Part shown: one piece after another, positions 53,079-62,523 of the stretch | Numbering within the stretch: the first letter of the stretch is position 1 | Layout of the letters: every line of letters begins with the position of its first letter | Assembly (NCBI RefSeq): GCF_026241105.1 | Contig: NZ_JAPFFT010000009.1 | Location: 62,001-126,000 of the forward strand | Length of the DNA stretch: 64,000 bases | Direction: 5' to 3' | Source of the DNA: Arthrobacter rhizophilus | Lineage (GTDB): Bacteria; Actinomycetota; Actinomycetes; Actinomycetales; Micrococcaceae | Notes under the pieces: model-generated | Told to the model about the DNA's origin: nothing | The model's database searches: none | The model's input: only the letters and a program-made list of their open reading frames with translations | Position numbers and translations under genes: made by a program

Positions 53079-53093
53079 TAGGCTGAGGACATG
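53079..53093 (+). promoter_or_regulatory. Leaderless-type promoter of the first tandem GNAT gene
   Basis: TAGGCT (53079-53084) ends 6 bases before ATG 53091. Confidence 0.5.
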
Positions 53094-54173
53094 ACAGGCC
53101 AGCCCCCGGACTTCAGCATCCATGAGTTCCATCTGCCGGAGTCCTTGGAAAGGCGGGATGGCGAGGAGTTCCGGGAACTCTCGTCCGCGATGGACGCAAT
53201 GGTGATGGAAACTTGGGGAAACTTGGAAAGGGCATCGTCGGCGCCGGTCTGGCTTGCTGGATGGCGCGACACCCCCTACGAGGTATCCAGGAACTTTCTT
53301 GCGCGGGTTGACGGAGGCATCGTTGGCTACGCTTCCTGCCACGTTCCGGTCAGAGACAACGTCGGCACCGCGTGGCTGCATGTAGATGTCCTGCAGAGAT
53401 ACCGCCGGCTTGGAATCGGAACCGCATTGCTCCGCACCGTGGAGGAGGTCGCGAAGGCAGAGGGAAGGCATGTCCTGCAGGCGCACACCGAACACCCCGT
53501 CGGCTTCGGAGGGGCCGGGCCCCTTGCCCCGGCCACGGGAGTTCCCGGAGATGGTCCGGGCATCGCCTTCTGCCTCAAGAACGGATACAGCCTGGAACAG
53601 ACAAGCAGGTTCAACAGACTGGAAATGGACCATAACGCGGAGTGGGTGAACCTTGAGTTCACGGCGCATTCCAAAGCGGATGCCGCATACAGGGTCCTCG
53701 GTTGGACGAACCGTTGCCCCGGCGAATACGTGGAGCAGATGGCGGTTCTCATGGGCCGCATGAGCACGGATACTCCCGCGGGAGGCCTTGAGATTGAGGC
53801 AGAGGCTTGGGACGCGGCACGCGTCAGGCAACTTGAGGACACTACCCTCGCCGAGGGCCAGACCGCGCTTGTGGCAGCTGCGCAACATCGCCCAACGGGG
53901 GAACTCGCCGCTTACACCGTGATTTACCTCGATCCTGCGAAGCCGTGGATGGCTGATCAGGACGACACCTTGGTGGCAAGCCCGCACCGAGGCCACGGAC
54001 TGGGGATGCTCGTGAAATTGGTGAACCTGAGGCGGCTGCAATCAGAATATCCGGCTGTCCAACGCGTCATGACTTTTAACGCCGAGGAAAACGAACATAT
54101 GCTGGCCATCAACGTACAGCTCGGCTTCCGACCGGTGGGATACGACGGCGAATGGCAAAAGAGGACCAAATGA
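53091..54173 (+). CDS. Tandem-domain GNAT N-acetyltransferase (first of a pair)
   Basis: 360 residues with two GNAT folds. The N domain has VGYASCHVPVRDNVGTAWLH, then VDVLQRYRRLGIGTALLRTV (Q/RxxGxG/A loop); the C domain has MADQDDTLVASPHRGHGLGM, LVKLVNLRRLQSEYP and the MTFNAEENEHMLAINVQLGF end. The layout resembles MshD and other double-GNAT acetyltransferases, but it is a separate lineage. It is clearly homologous to the following gene, with which it overlaps by 4 bases. The substrate is unknown. Confidence 0.85.
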   Translation: MTGQPPDFSIHEFHLPESLERRDGEEFRELSSAMDAMVMETWGNLERASSAPVWLAGWRDTPYEVSRNFLARVDGGIVGYASCHVPVRDNVGTAWLHVDVLQRYRRLGIGTALLRTVEEVAKAEGRHVLQAHTEHPVGFGGAGPLAPATGVPGDGPGIAFCLKNGYSLEQTSRFNRLEMDHNAEWVNLEFTAHSKADAAYRVLGWTNRCPGEYVEQMAVLMGRMSTDTPAGGLEIEAEAWDAARVRQLEDTTLAEGQTALVAAAQHRPTGELAAYTVIYLDPAKPWMADQDDTLVASPHRGHGLGMLVKLVNLRRLQSEYPAVQRVMTFNAEENEHMLAINVQLGFRPVGYDGEWQKRTK

Positions 54174-55303
54174 CGAGCACGGTGGAGATCGGCCAACTCT
54201 GGATTCCGGATTCCCTTGACGCCGATGACGCGAAGGATTTCCTCGCCGCCGTGGAAGTCAGCCGCAAAGTCCGGATGCAGATCTGGGGGAGCGACGACCT
54301 CGCCTACACGCCCTTGGAGAAACTGCTCGAACTGGCAGATCCTTACGAACGCCAAGTCATTCTTGTGGCCCGTGTCGACGGCCGCATCGTCGGCACGGTC
54401 GACATCGCGCTCCCGCTTGCCGACAACATGGACCTGGCGGAATTCACCCTCGATATCCTCCCGGAGTTCCAACGCAGGGGGGTAGGGCGGCAGCTTCTTG
54501 AGGCCGCCGAACATTTCGCCAAGAGCGAGGGCAGGACGATGATCATGGTGGACACCAACCACCCCGCCGCGTCCTTGCGCGGGGGTGTCGATGAACAATT
54601 GGTGCCTGGCAGCGGCCTCGGGTTCGTCCCACTGGCCAGCCGGGAGGTCGACTTCGCCCGGCGTACCGGCTACACACTCCAGCACATCGAACAATTCAGT
54701 TCCTGCGCCCTCCCGCTGGACTCGAAGCTCGTCGCCGAGCTCGAGGCCGAAGCAGCGGATGCGAATGCAGGCCGGTACCGCGTCCACCACTGGACGGACC
54801 GTTGCCCGGAGCAATGGCTCGAGGCCGTGGCCGCGCTGGAGAACGCTGCCGGCGAAGTTGTGTCGGAGGGCGGCGACACCGCTGAGGCTGAGCAGCAGCA
54901 GTTAGTGTTCGACGCCGGTGTCCTGCGTCAGGCGGAAGACGCCGCGATCGCGCAGGGGCGCCGAACGGTGGTCACCGCCGTCGAGCACGTCGCCAGCCGG
55001 CGCATCGTTGGACTCACTACTATTGGCGTCCTGGCGCAACGTCAGGATGTCGTCTTCCAAGACGACACGATCGTCCTGCAGGAGCACCGGGGAAACAAGC
55101 TCGGACTCCTCATCAAGGTCGCCAACATGCAGCGCCTCAGCGAGCAGTTCCCGGACGCTCGGGTGATCTACACCTGGAATGCCCCGGAAAATCGGTACCT
55201 GCTGACAGTGAACAAGCAATTGGGATTTACCACGGCAGGAGTCACGGGGCTTTGGCAAAAGGAGCTGCCGGACATGGGACCGAAGGTTACCTCCTCCGAG
55301 TGA
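54170..55303 (+). CDS. Tandem-domain GNAT N-acetyltransferase (second of a pair)
   Basis: 377 residues, a paralogue of the preceding protein: VDIALPLADNMDLAEFTLDI, LPEFQRRGVGRQLLEAAEHF, WTDRCPEQWLEAVAALENAA and TIVLQEHRGNKLGLLIKVAN align with matching segments there, and YTWNAPENRYLLTVNKQLGF ends both. The ATG at 54170 overlaps the previous stop (ATGA). The pair may form a heterodimer. The C domain keeps the acetyl-CoA loop RGNKLG, so it is probably active. Confidence 0.85.
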   Translation: MTSTVEIGQLWIPDSLDADDAKDFLAAVEVSRKVRMQIWGSDDLAYTPLEKLLELADPYERQVILVARVDGRIVGTVDIALPLADNMDLAEFTLDILPEFQRRGVGRQLLEAAEHFAKSEGRTMIMVDTNHPAASLRGGVDEQLVPGSGLGFVPLASREVDFARRTGYTLQHIEQFSSCALPLDSKLVAELEAEAADANAGRYRVHHWTDRCPEQWLEAVAALENAAGEVVSEGGDTAEAEQQQLVFDAGVLRQAEDAAIAQGRRTVVTAVEHVASRRIVGLTTIGVLAQRQDVVFQDDTIVLQEHRGNKLGLLIKVANMQRLSEQFPDARVIYTWNAPENRYLLTVNKQLGFTTAGVTGLWQKELPDMGPKVTSSE

Positions 55304-55344
55304 GCCGGCGTGATTTGGTGATGCACTTGCCCGTCCCGTAAGCT

Positions 55345-55545
55345 TGAACTACCAAAGACCGTCGGTTGATGGGAATCCACTCCTCTGTGCGCAGCTCAAC
55401 ACTGCAGCTACGCGCGGAAGAATCAAGTGGGTTCCCTGACGAAGGACCCTGACAAAGGGCGGCCGGCGCAGGTGAACGAAGCAAGTCTCCACGGTCATGT
55501 GATCGCGTCGAGCCAAGCCCCGTGCATCTGCGCGGGGCGTTTTTT
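55345..55545 (+). ncRNA. Ribosomal L10 leader (autoregulatory mRNA element)
   Basis: CAAAGACCGTCGGT near 55353 fits the conserved beginning of the L10(L12)4-binding leader, and the element lies directly before rplJ in the usual position. It ends in the attenuator hairpin at 55517-55538 with a T run. In this family binding of L10-L12 to the leader represses rplJL; that action is inferred here. Confidence 0.65.
55517..55545 (+). terminator. Attenuator hairpin before rplJ
   Basis: GCCCCGTGC...GCGCGGGGC followed by TTTTTT. It lies 61 bases before the rplJ start and inside the leader, so it is likely a regulated attenuator. Confidence 0.8.
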
Positions 55546-55605
55546 AGTTGCAGCTCTTTTGAGCGGGGACCCGGAAGACCGGCTTTATTCCCCGGAAGGA
55601 GGGTT

Positions 55606-56211
55606 ATGGCAACGCCAAGCAAGATCTCTGCAGTAGCTGAGATCACGAACGATTTCAAGGAATCGAACGCCGCTGTCCTGACCGAATACCGCGGGCTCTC
55701 TGTCGCACAGCTCAAGGAGCTGCGTGTTTCTCTCGGCCTGGACACCAAGTTCTCGGTCGTCAAGAACACCCTGACCGCCATTGCAGCCAAGGAAGCTGGT
55801 GTCGAAGCATTCGACGGTCAGCTCGCCGGCCCCACTGCGATTGCATTCATCAAGGGTGACGCGGTTGCTGCCGCCAAGAGCCTGACGGACTTTGCCAAGG
55901 TCAACAAGCAGCTGGTCATCAAGACCGGTTACTTTGAAGGCAAGGCACTGAACGCAGCAGAGGTTGCCGCTCTGGCAGCCCTCGAGTCCCGTGAGCTGCA
56001 GCTCGCCAAGGTTGCAGGCATCCTCAAGGCACCTGCTGCCGCTGCTGTACGCATCATTGACGCTCTGCGCCTCAAGCTTGAAGAAGAGGGCGGCGCTGTA
56101 GCACCGGCCGCTGAAGAAGCACCGGCTGCCGAAGAGGCTCCCGCCGAGGCTGCTGCAGAAGAGGCTGCCGCTCCGGCTGAAGCCGCTGAAGCAGCAACTG
56201 AAGAGAACTAA
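55606..56211 (+). CDS. rplJ: 50S ribosomal protein L10
   Basis: 201 residues: KISAVAEITNDFKESNAAVL, TEYRGLSVAQLKELRVSLG and FSVVKNTLTAIAAKEAG are the L10 core; the C-terminal ~35 residues are an Ala/Glu-rich tail (EEAPAAEEAPAEAAAEEAAA) longer than in E. coli but common in actinobacteria. It anchors L7/L12 dimers on the ribosome stalk. AAGGAGG lies about 5 bases before the ATG. Confidence 0.96.
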   Translation: MATPSKISAVAEITNDFKESNAAVLTEYRGLSVAQLKELRVSLGLDTKFSVVKNTLTAIAAKEAGVEAFDGQLAGPTAIAFIKGDAVAAAKSLTDFAKVNKQLVIKTGYFEGKALNAAEVAALAALESRELQLAKVAGILKAPAAAAVRIIDALRLKLEEEGGAVAPAAEEAPAAEEAPAEAAAEEAAAPAEAAEAATEEN

Positions 56212-56286
56212 GTTCTCCCCCAATCAAACTGCGGTGCGGTAACGGACGATGTCCGTGGCAGCACCACCTAAAGGAAGGACGCCAAC

Positions 56287-56664
56287 ATGGCGAAGCTCAG
56301 CAACGAAGAGCTCATTGAAGCTTTCAAGGAACTGACCATCATCGAGCTCTCCGAGTTCGTCAAGCTCTTCGAAGAGACCTTCGAAGTTACTGCTGCTGCT
56401 GTTGCAGTTGCAGGCCCGGCTGCGGGCGGCGCTGGCGAAGAAGCTGAAGAGCAGACCGAATTTGATGTCATCCTCGAAGCTGCCGGCGAAAAGAAGATCG
56501 CAGTGATCAAGGAAGTCCGCGCCATCACCTCCCTCGGCCTCAAGGAAGCCAAGGACCTGGTTGACGGTGCACCGAAGGCTGTCCTCGAAGGCGCCACCAA
56601 GGAAGCTGCAGAGAAGGCCAAGGATCAGCTCGAAGCTGCAGGCGCCAGGGTTACTGTCAAGTAA
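56287..56664 (+). CDS. rplL: 50S ribosomal protein L7/L12
   Basis: 125 residues. N domain [20 protein letters not shown], an Ala/Gly hinge ([18 protein letters not shown]) and the factor-binding C domain [20 protein letters not shown] then [16 protein letters not shown]. It recruits elongation factors. GGAAGGA precedes the ATG. A strong terminator follows. Confidence 0.97.
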   Translation: MAKLSNEELIEAFKELTIIELSEFVKLFEETFEVTAAAVAVAGPAAGGAGEEAEEQTEFDVILEAAGEKKIAVIKEVRAITSLGLKEAKDLVDGAPKAVLEGATKEAAEKAKDQLEAAGARVTVK

Positions 56665-56693
56665 CTCGCCTCTTCGGGTAATTCGCTTTACCC

Positions 56694-56731
56694 AGGAAGC
56701 CCCGTCCGGATTCGTCCGGGCGGGGCTTCCT
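56694..56731 (+). terminator. Terminator after rplL
   Basis: AGGAAGCCCCG(T)CCGGA and TCCGG(G)CGGGGCTTCCT pair around TTCG, a stable tetraloop, followed by a short T-rich stretch. Confidence 0.85.
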
Positions 56732-56740
56732 GCATTTAAC

Positions 56741-56807
56741 CCCCAACTGGCTCGCAGTTGTTGTCGTTATGACGGCTTACAACGACGTCTAGTGCCAGTC
56801 AGATGGG
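56741..56807. repeat. Dispersed double palindrome, copy 5
   Basis: CCCCAACTGGCTCGCAGTTG, then TTGTCGTTATGA on the left, with a diverged right arm ending CAGTCAGATGGGG. The stop codon of the leftward YbaK gene (56799-56801) lies inside its right arm. Confidence 0.85.
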
Positions 56808-57266
56808 GTCGCTGATGTCGGCCACCACGGCCTGTAACGCGGCAGCCAGTTCGTCGGCTTTCACGAAAGCGCTGAATCCGTGTTCGCCTGCACCCATGGA
56901 TACCCGTCGTCCCGCGATGCTGGCGTCAGCATAGACCGGCCAAGGCTTTGAGCTTCCCAACGGAGTGATGGTGCCGCGCTCATAGCCGGTGGCCTCGAAG
57001 GCTATATCGGCGGAGGGCATGGACAGCTTGTTGACGCCGAGGAGTGCGCGCAGTTTTGGCCAGGAGATCTGCCGGTCACCAGGAACCAGCGCGAACAGGA
57101 AAGTGCCGTCCCGGTGTTTGACTACAAGAGACTTCACAATGTCCGACGGCGTGATCCCCATGATGCGGGCCGCTTCCTCAAGACTTCCGGCCGCCGCCCG
57201 TTCCACGAGCTGGACCTCCAGTCCGCGGGCGGCCGCGTCGGCCAGGAATCGCTCAGTGCCCCGCAT
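56799..57266 (-). CDS. YbaK/EbsC-type aminoacyl-tRNA deacylase
   Basis: 155 residues. The YbaK/ProX fold is shown by LEEAARIMGITPSDIVKSLV, VKHRDGTFLFALVPGDRQIS, VNKLSMPSADIAFEATGYER and GTITPLGSSKPWPVYADASI. Such proteins hydrolyse mischarged tRNAs such as Cys-tRNA-Pro or Ala-tRNA-Pro. The conserved catalytic Lys is probably that in DIVKSLVVK. It follows the thiolase gene by 41 bases on the same strand. Its last codons overlap a dispersed palindrome. Confidence 0.88.
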   Translation of the reverse strand: MRGTERFLADAAARGLEVQLVERAAAGSLEEAARIMGITPSDIVKSLVVKHRDGTFLFALVPGDRQISWPKLRALLGVNKLSMPSADIAFEATGYERGTITPLGSSKPWPVYADASIAGRRVSMGAGEHGFSAFVKADELAAALQAVVADISDPI

Positions 57267-57307
57267 TCATGCCCCATTTCTCAAGTGGCCGCTCCCGCTG
57301 CCGAATC

Positions 57308-58519
57308 CTAGTCGCGGTAAAGGAGCAGTGCTTCGCCTTGACCGCCACCGCCACACAAGGCGACTGCCGCCTTGCCCTTGCCGCGGCGCTTCAGCTCGTG
57401 GGCCGCATGCAGCGCAAGCCGGGCCCCGGAGGCCCCGATCGGATGTCCAATAGCGATTGCCCCGCCATGGATATTGCACTTTTCCAAGGGATAGTCCAAG
57501 TCCTTCAACGACTGCACCGCAACCGAGCCGAACGCTTCGTTGATCTCGATGAAGTCCAGGTCGGCAGTTGTCCATCCGGCGCGGTCCAAAGCCTGCCGGA
57601 TGGCGTTGGATGGCTGTGAATGCAGGCTGTTGTCAGGTCCGGCCACTTGCCCGGGCTTGCCGAGGACTGCAAGATACTCGAGGCCGTTCTCCTCGGCAAA
57701 GCGGCGGCTCGTGAGCACCAGTGCGGAGGCGCCGTCGGACAGGGGAGACGAGTTGCCCGCCGTGATGGTTCCGTCGGTGGCGAAGGCGCCCTTCAAGGGG
57801 GCCAATGTCTCGAGAGTGGTCTGGGGGCGGACGCCTTCGTCTCTTGTCAACACCAGGGGTTCGCCCTTGCGCTGTTTGATGCTGATGGGTGTGATCTCGC
57901 CGTCGAACACTCCCTGCTCTGCGGCCGCGGCGGCACGCTGGTGCGAAGCAGCGGCCACTTCATCCTGGGAGCGGCGGTCGATGCCCAACGAGAGGTTCTT
58001 GATCTCGGTGGACAGGCCCATCGACTGGCCATCAAAGGCGTCCGTGAGACCGTCATGTGCCGCAACGTCGAGAGCCTGGATTGCCCCGTAGCTCCACCCT
58101 TGCCGTGAGCCTGGCAGCAAATGGGGAGCGCGGCTCATCGATTCCTGACCGCCGGCAACCACAACGGTGGCATCGCCGCTGCGGATCATTCGCGCGGCAT
58201 CGATCACGGCCGTCAGTCCGGAAAGACAGACCTTGTTGATGGTGACGGCCGGGATATTCCATCCGATGCCGGCGGCTATGGCACTCTGCCGGGCAGGATT
58301 TTGGCCGGCTCCCGCTTGCAGGACCTGTCCCATGATCACCGCGTCCACTTTGTCCGCGGTGAGTCCGCTCGCTGCGATGGCGCCTGAAATGGCGTGCGCA
58401 CCGAGCTCGACGGCGGTGAGTCCAGCCAGTTGACCGTTCAACCTGCCCTGTGGGGTACGGGTGGCAGAAAGGATGACGACGTCGTTGTTGTCCCTTTTGT
58501 CTGAAGGGGTGCTCATTTT
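57308..58519 (-). CDS. Acetyl-CoA C-acetyltransferase (thiolase)
   Basis: 403 residues of the thiolase II family. The active Cys is in VNKVCLSGLTAV-type sequence (INKVCLSGLTAVIDAARMIR), the His in HGGAIAIGHPIGASGARL and the second Cys in ALCGGGGQGEALLLY. EINEAFGSVAVQSLKDL is the usual substrate region. It condenses two acetyl-CoA or cleaves acetoacetyl-CoA. The start at 58519 follows GGAAGAGAG. Upstream TAGGCT (about 27 bases before) may be the -10. Other acyl-CoA thiolase activity cannot be excluded. Confidence 0.9.
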   Translation of the reverse strand, partial: KMSTPSDKRDNNDVVILSATRTPQGRLNGQLAGLTAVELGAHAISGAIAASGLTADKVDAVIMGQVLQAGAGQNPARQSAIAAGIGWNIPAVTINKVCLSGLTAVIDAARMIRSGDATVVVAGGQESMSRAPHLLPGSRQGWSYGAIQALDVAAHDGLTDAFDGQSMGLSTEIKNLSLGIDRRSQDEVAAASHQRAAAAAEQGVFDGEITPISIKQRKGEPLVLTRDEGVRPQTTLETLAPLKGAFATDGTITAGNSSPLSDGASALVLTSRRFAEENGLEYLAVLGKPGQVAGPDNSLHSQPSNAIRQALDRAGWTTADLDFIEINEAFGSVAVQSLKDLDYPLEKCNIHGGAIAIGHPIGASGARLALHAAHELKRRGKGKAAVALCGGGGQGEALLLYRD

Positions 58520-58795
58520 CTCTCTTCCGATCAAGGGTGGTGAGCCTAGGCTACCGTGGCGCCCATCACCTCTCCATTCAACGATGGAGCCCCGTACAAC
58601 ATTCCGTCGGCGGCGGCCGCATAGGTGCCTGCAGCAACTGTGCTTGCATTCAGGCGAAATGTGGGGTAGACAGGTGGGTTGATTTGCCGTATCGTGGATA
58701 TTTGCGTCTTCCCTGTTAACCTTCAGCCTTCATATAGCGGTGGGCTTTACCCCTCAGCTGCGCCTTTTGATGTGCCGTTTCGAACGTGCATGCTC

Positions 58796-58824
58796 TTGGT
58801 CGGCCGGGGTCCCGGGTCATATAG
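58796..58824 (+). promoter_or_regulatory. Candidate rpoB promoter
   Basis: TTGGTC (58796-58801) and ATATAG (58819-58824) are 17 bases apart, leaving a leader of about 85 bases. The 395-base region between thiolase and rpoB has no gene. Confidence 0.35.
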
Positions 58825-58914
58825 CGGAACCGGAAAGGTACACTGCGGATTCAATCTGCAGGGTGCAAGCGGGGGAGATCTGAAAACGCCTGAAGGTCTG
58901 TGGAAGGATCCCTC

Positions 58915-61900
58915 TTGGTCGCCTCGAGCACCTCTAATAACGAAACCGCTAATACGGCAAGCACCGATGGTGCAACTCGCCGGCTCTCATTCGCAAAGAT
59001 TCACGAACCGCTGGACGTTCCGAATCTTCTCGCACTGCAGACAGACAGCTTTGACTGGCTGGTCGGAAACGAACGCTGGCAGGCGCGGGTAGCGAAGGCT
59101 GTCGAGGAAGGCGACCTGAGCGTCGCCACCACCTCTGGACTTGCCGACATCTTCGAAGAGATCTCCCCCATCGAGGACTTCCAGGGCACTATGTCCCTGA
59201 GCTTCTCCGAGCCGGAGTTCGCTGATCCGAAGTACACCATGGCCGAATGCAAAGACCGTGACGCCACTTACTCGGCACCGCTGTATGTCAAGGCCGAGTT
59301 CATGAACAACAACACGGGTGAAATCAAGCAGCAGACCGTGTTCATGGGCGATTTCCCTCTCATGACGGAGAAGGGAACGTTTGTTGTCAACGGCACCGAG
59401 CGTGTCGTCGTCTCCCAGCTGGTTCGTTCGCCGGGCGCCTACTTTGAGCGCACCGCTGACAAGACCAGTGACAAGGACATCTTCACTGCAAAGATCATCC
59501 CGTCCCGCGGTGCATGGTTCGAGCTCGAAATCGACAAGCGCGACCAGGTCGGCGTACGCCTCGACCGCAAGCGCAAGCAGTCGGTCACCGTTCTGCTGAA
59601 GGCCCTTGGTTGGACCGAAGGCCAGATCCTGGAAGAGTTCGGCCAGTACGACTCCATGCGTGCAACGCTGGAGAAGGACGCCACCGAAACCCGCGAAGAC
59701 GCTCTTCTGGACATCTACCGCAAGCTGCGTCCGGGCGAGCCGCCCACCGTCGAGGCTGCCCAGTCCCTGCTGGACAACCTGTACTTCAACGCCAAGCGCT
59801 ACGATCTGGCCAAGGTTGGCCGTTACAAGATCAACCGCAAGCTCGGCATCGACCGCTCCCTTGGCGACAAGGAAGCTTCGGTCCTGCACGTTGAAGACAT
59901 CGTCGCCATGATCAAGTTCCTCGTCGCGCTTCACGCCGGCGAGAAGACCCTCATGGGCAAGCGCGATGGCGAAGACCACGAGCTCCGCGTCGAGATCGAT
60001 GACATCGACCACTTCGGTAACCGCCGCATCCGCGCCGTTGGCGAACTGATCGAAAACCAGGTCCGCACCGGCCTGTCCCGCATGGAGCGCGTCGTCCGCG
60101 AACGCATGACCACGCAGGACGTCGAAGCCATCACGCCGCAGACCCTGATCAACATCCGCCCTGTTGTGGCAGCAATCAAGGAGTTCTTCGGAACGTCCCA
60201 GCTGTCCCAGTTCATGGACCAGAACAACCCGTTGTCGGGTCTGACCCACAAGCGCCGCCTGTCGGCTCTTGGCCCGGGTGGTCTTTCCCGTGACCGCGCC
60301 GGCATGGAAGTTCGAGACGTTCACCCGTCCCACTACGGACGTATGTGCCCCATCGAAACTCCTGAAGGTCCGAACATTGGTCTGATCGGTTCGCTGGCTT
60401 CCTACGGCCGCATCAACCCGTTCGGTTTCATCGAGACTCCTTACCGCCTGGTTTCCGAGGGCGTCGTTTCCGATGAGGTCCAGTACCTCACTGCCGACGA
60501 CGAAGCCGAGGTCCTGATTGCACAGGCCAACGCACCGCTGGATGCCGACAAGAAGTTCGCGGAAGAAACCGTGCTTGTCCGTGCCCGTGGTGGTGGAGGC
60601 GAGCCCGTCCTGGTTCCGGCTGGCGAAGTTCAGTTCATGGACGTCTCCCCGCGCCAGATGGTGTCCGTAGCTACTGCTCTGATTCCGTTCCTCGAGCATG
60701 ACGATGCAAACCGCGCACTCATGGGTGCCAACATGCAGCGCCAGGCTGTGCCGCTGGTCCGTTCCGAGGCCCCGTTCGTGGGTACCGGTATGGAGCGCGC
60801 TGCTGCCGTCGACGCCGGTGACGTTGTCATCGCGAAGAAGGCCGGTGTCGTCAACGAAGTTTCCGCTGACCTCGTCACCATGCTTAACGACGACGGCACG
60901 GAAACCAGCTACCGCATCAACAAGTTCGCCCGTTCCAACCAGGGCAACTGCTACAACCACCGTGTCCTGGTCAACGAAGGCCAGCGCCTCGAGGTCGGCG
61001 GCATCATCGCTGACGGCCCAGCAACGGACCAGGGTGAACTCGCCCTCGGTAAGAACCTTCTCGTGGCATTCATGTCTTGGGAAGGCCACAACTTCGAGGA
61101 CGCCATCATCCTGTCGCAGCGCATTGTCGCTGAGGACGTCCTTTCCTCCATCCACATCGAGGAGCACGAGATCGATGCCCGCGACACCAAGCTTGGTGCC
61201 GAGGAAATCACCCGTGACATCCCCAACGTGTCCGAGGAAGTCCTGGCAGGACTTGACGAGCGTGGCATCATCCACATCGGTGCCGAGGTTGAAGCCGGCG
61301 ACATCCTGGTCGGTAAGGTCACCCCGAAGGGTGAAACCGAACTGACCCCGGAAGAGCGCCTGCTCCGCGCGATCTTCGGCGAGAAGTCCCGCGAAGTGCG
61401 TGACACCTCCCTGAAGGTTCCCCACGGCGAGTCCGGCACGGTTATCGGTGTGCGCGTCTTCGACCGCGACAACGACGACGAGCTGCCCCCGGGCGTCAAC
61501 CAGCTCGTCCGCGTCTACGTTGCTGCCAAGCGTAAGATCACCGACGGCGACAAGCTCGCTGGCCGCCACGGTAACAAGGGCGTCATCTCCAAGATCCTCC
61601 CGATCGAAGACATGCCGTTCCTTGCTGACGGGACGCCGGTGGACATCGTCCTGAACCCCCTGGGTGTTCCGGGCCGTATGAACGTCGGCCAGGTGCTCGA
61701 AACGCACCTCGGTTGGGTTGCCAAGACCGGTTGGAAGATCGAAGGAGAGCCGGAGTGGGTCAAGAACCTTCCGAACCTGCCTCGTGAAACCGGCCAGACC
61801 ACTGTCGCCACCCCGGTGTTCGACGGTGCACGCGAAGAGGAAATCACAGGTCTGCTGGATTCCACCAACGTGACCCGCGACGGCGACCGCCTGATCGACT

Positions 61901-62421
61901 CCTCCGGCAAGACCCGTTTGTTCGACGGCCGCTCCGGCGAGCCGTTCCCGGACCCGGTCTCCGTGGGCTACATGTACATCCTGAAGCTCCACCACTTGGT
62001 GGACGACAAGATCCACGCGCGCTCCACCGGCCCGTACTCCATGATCACGCAGCAGCCGTTGGGTGGTAAGGCACAGTTCGGTGGCCAGCGCTTCGGTGAA
62101 ATGGAAGTGTGGGCGCTCGAAGCATACGGCGCTGCCTACACCCTCCAGGAACTGCTGACGATCAAGTCGGATGACATCCACGGTCGCGTGAAGGTTTACG
62201 AAGCCATCGTCAAGGGCGAGAACATCCCCGAGCCTGGCGTTCCGGAATCCTTCAAGGTCTTGATCAAGGAAATGCAGTCGCTGTGCCTGAACGTGGAAGT
62301 TCTTTCCACGGATGGTACGACGATCGAAATGCGTGACTCTGATGACGCAGTCTTTACGGCTGCGGAAGAACTGGGCATTGATCTGTCTCGCGCAGAGCCC
62401 AGCTCCGTAGAAGAGGTCTAA
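58915..62421 (+). CDS. rpoB: DNA-directed RNA polymerase subunit beta
   Basis: 1168 residues, full length for actinobacteria. [20 protein letters not shown] opens the conserved part. The rifampicin region (about residues 424-457) reads [31 protein letters not shown], with the sensitive Asp, His and Ser all unmutated. The later [29 protein letters not shown] and [20 protein letters not shown] motifs are catalytic and beta'-binding regions. The start is TTG 58915 with GGAAGGA 6-7 bases before it. It is followed by rpoC after 102 bases. Confidence 0.97.
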   Translation: MVASSTSNNETANTASTDGATRRLSFAKIHEPLDVPNLLALQTDSFDWLVGNERWQARVAKAVEEGDLSVATTSGLADIFEEISPIEDFQGTMSLSFSEPEFADPKYTMAECKDRDATYSAPLYVKAEFMNNNTGEIKQQTVFMGDFPLMTEKGTFVVNGTERVVVSQLVRSPGAYFERTADKTSDKDIFTAKIIPSRGAWFELEIDKRDQVGVRLDRKRKQSVTVLLKALGWTEGQILEEFGQYDSMRATLEKDATETREDALLDIYRKLRPGEPPTVEAAQSLLDNLYFNAKRYDLAKVGRYKINRKLGIDRSLGDKEASVLHVEDIVAMIKFLVALHAGEKTLMGKRDGEDHELRVEIDDIDHFGNRRIRAVGELIENQVRTGLSRMERVVRERMTTQDVEAITPQTLINIRPVVAAIKEFFGTSQLSQFMDQNNPLSGLTHKRRLSALGPGGLSRDRAGMEVRDVHPSHYGRMCPIETPEGPNIGLIGSLASYGRINPFGFIETPYRLVSEGVVSDEVQYLTADDEAEVLIAQANAPLDADKKFAEETVLVRARGGGGEPVLVPAGEVQFMDVSPRQMVSVATALIPFLEHDDANRALMGANMQRQAVPLVRSEAPFVGTGMERAAAVDAGDVVIAKKAGVVNEVSADLVTMLNDDGTETSYRINKFARSNQGNCYNHRVLVNEGQRLEVGGIIADGPATDQGELALGKNLLVAFMSWEGHNFEDAIILSQRIVAEDVLSSIHIEEHEIDARDTKLGAEEITRDIPNVSEEVLAGLDERGIIHIGAEVEAGDILVGKVTPKGETELTPEERLLRAIFGEKSREVRDTSLKVPHGESGTVIGVRVFDRDNDDELPPGVNQLVRVYVAAKRKITDGDKLAGRHGNKGVISKILPIEDMPFLADGTPVDIVLNPLGVPGRMNVGQVLETHLGWVAKTGWKIEGEPEWVKNLPNLPRETGQTTVATPVFDGAREEEITGLLDSTNVTRDGDRLIDSSGKTRLFDGRSGEPFPDPVSVGYMYILKLHHLVDDKIHARSTGPYSMITQQPLGGKAQFGGQRFGEMEVWALEAYGAAYTLQELLTIKSDDIHGRVKVYEAIVKGENIPEPGVPESFKVLIKEMQSLCLNVEVLSTDGTTIEMRDSDDAVFTAAEELGIDLSRAEPSSVEEV

Positions 62422-62523
62422 CAGCCGCTTTTGGCTAGCGGTGCAAACCGTCAGCCAAGGCAGCTGCCTCTTTCCGTAAATCAAGACTTCAGAATTTAGA
62501 GAACAAGAGAGAACAGGGACCAT

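Noticed and set aside
58987..62523. 1178-codon open frame on the minus strand across rpoB
   Set aside because: It is the exact antisense shadow of rpoB, produced by GC-rich third positions; no protein family is recognisable and rpoB is unmistakable.
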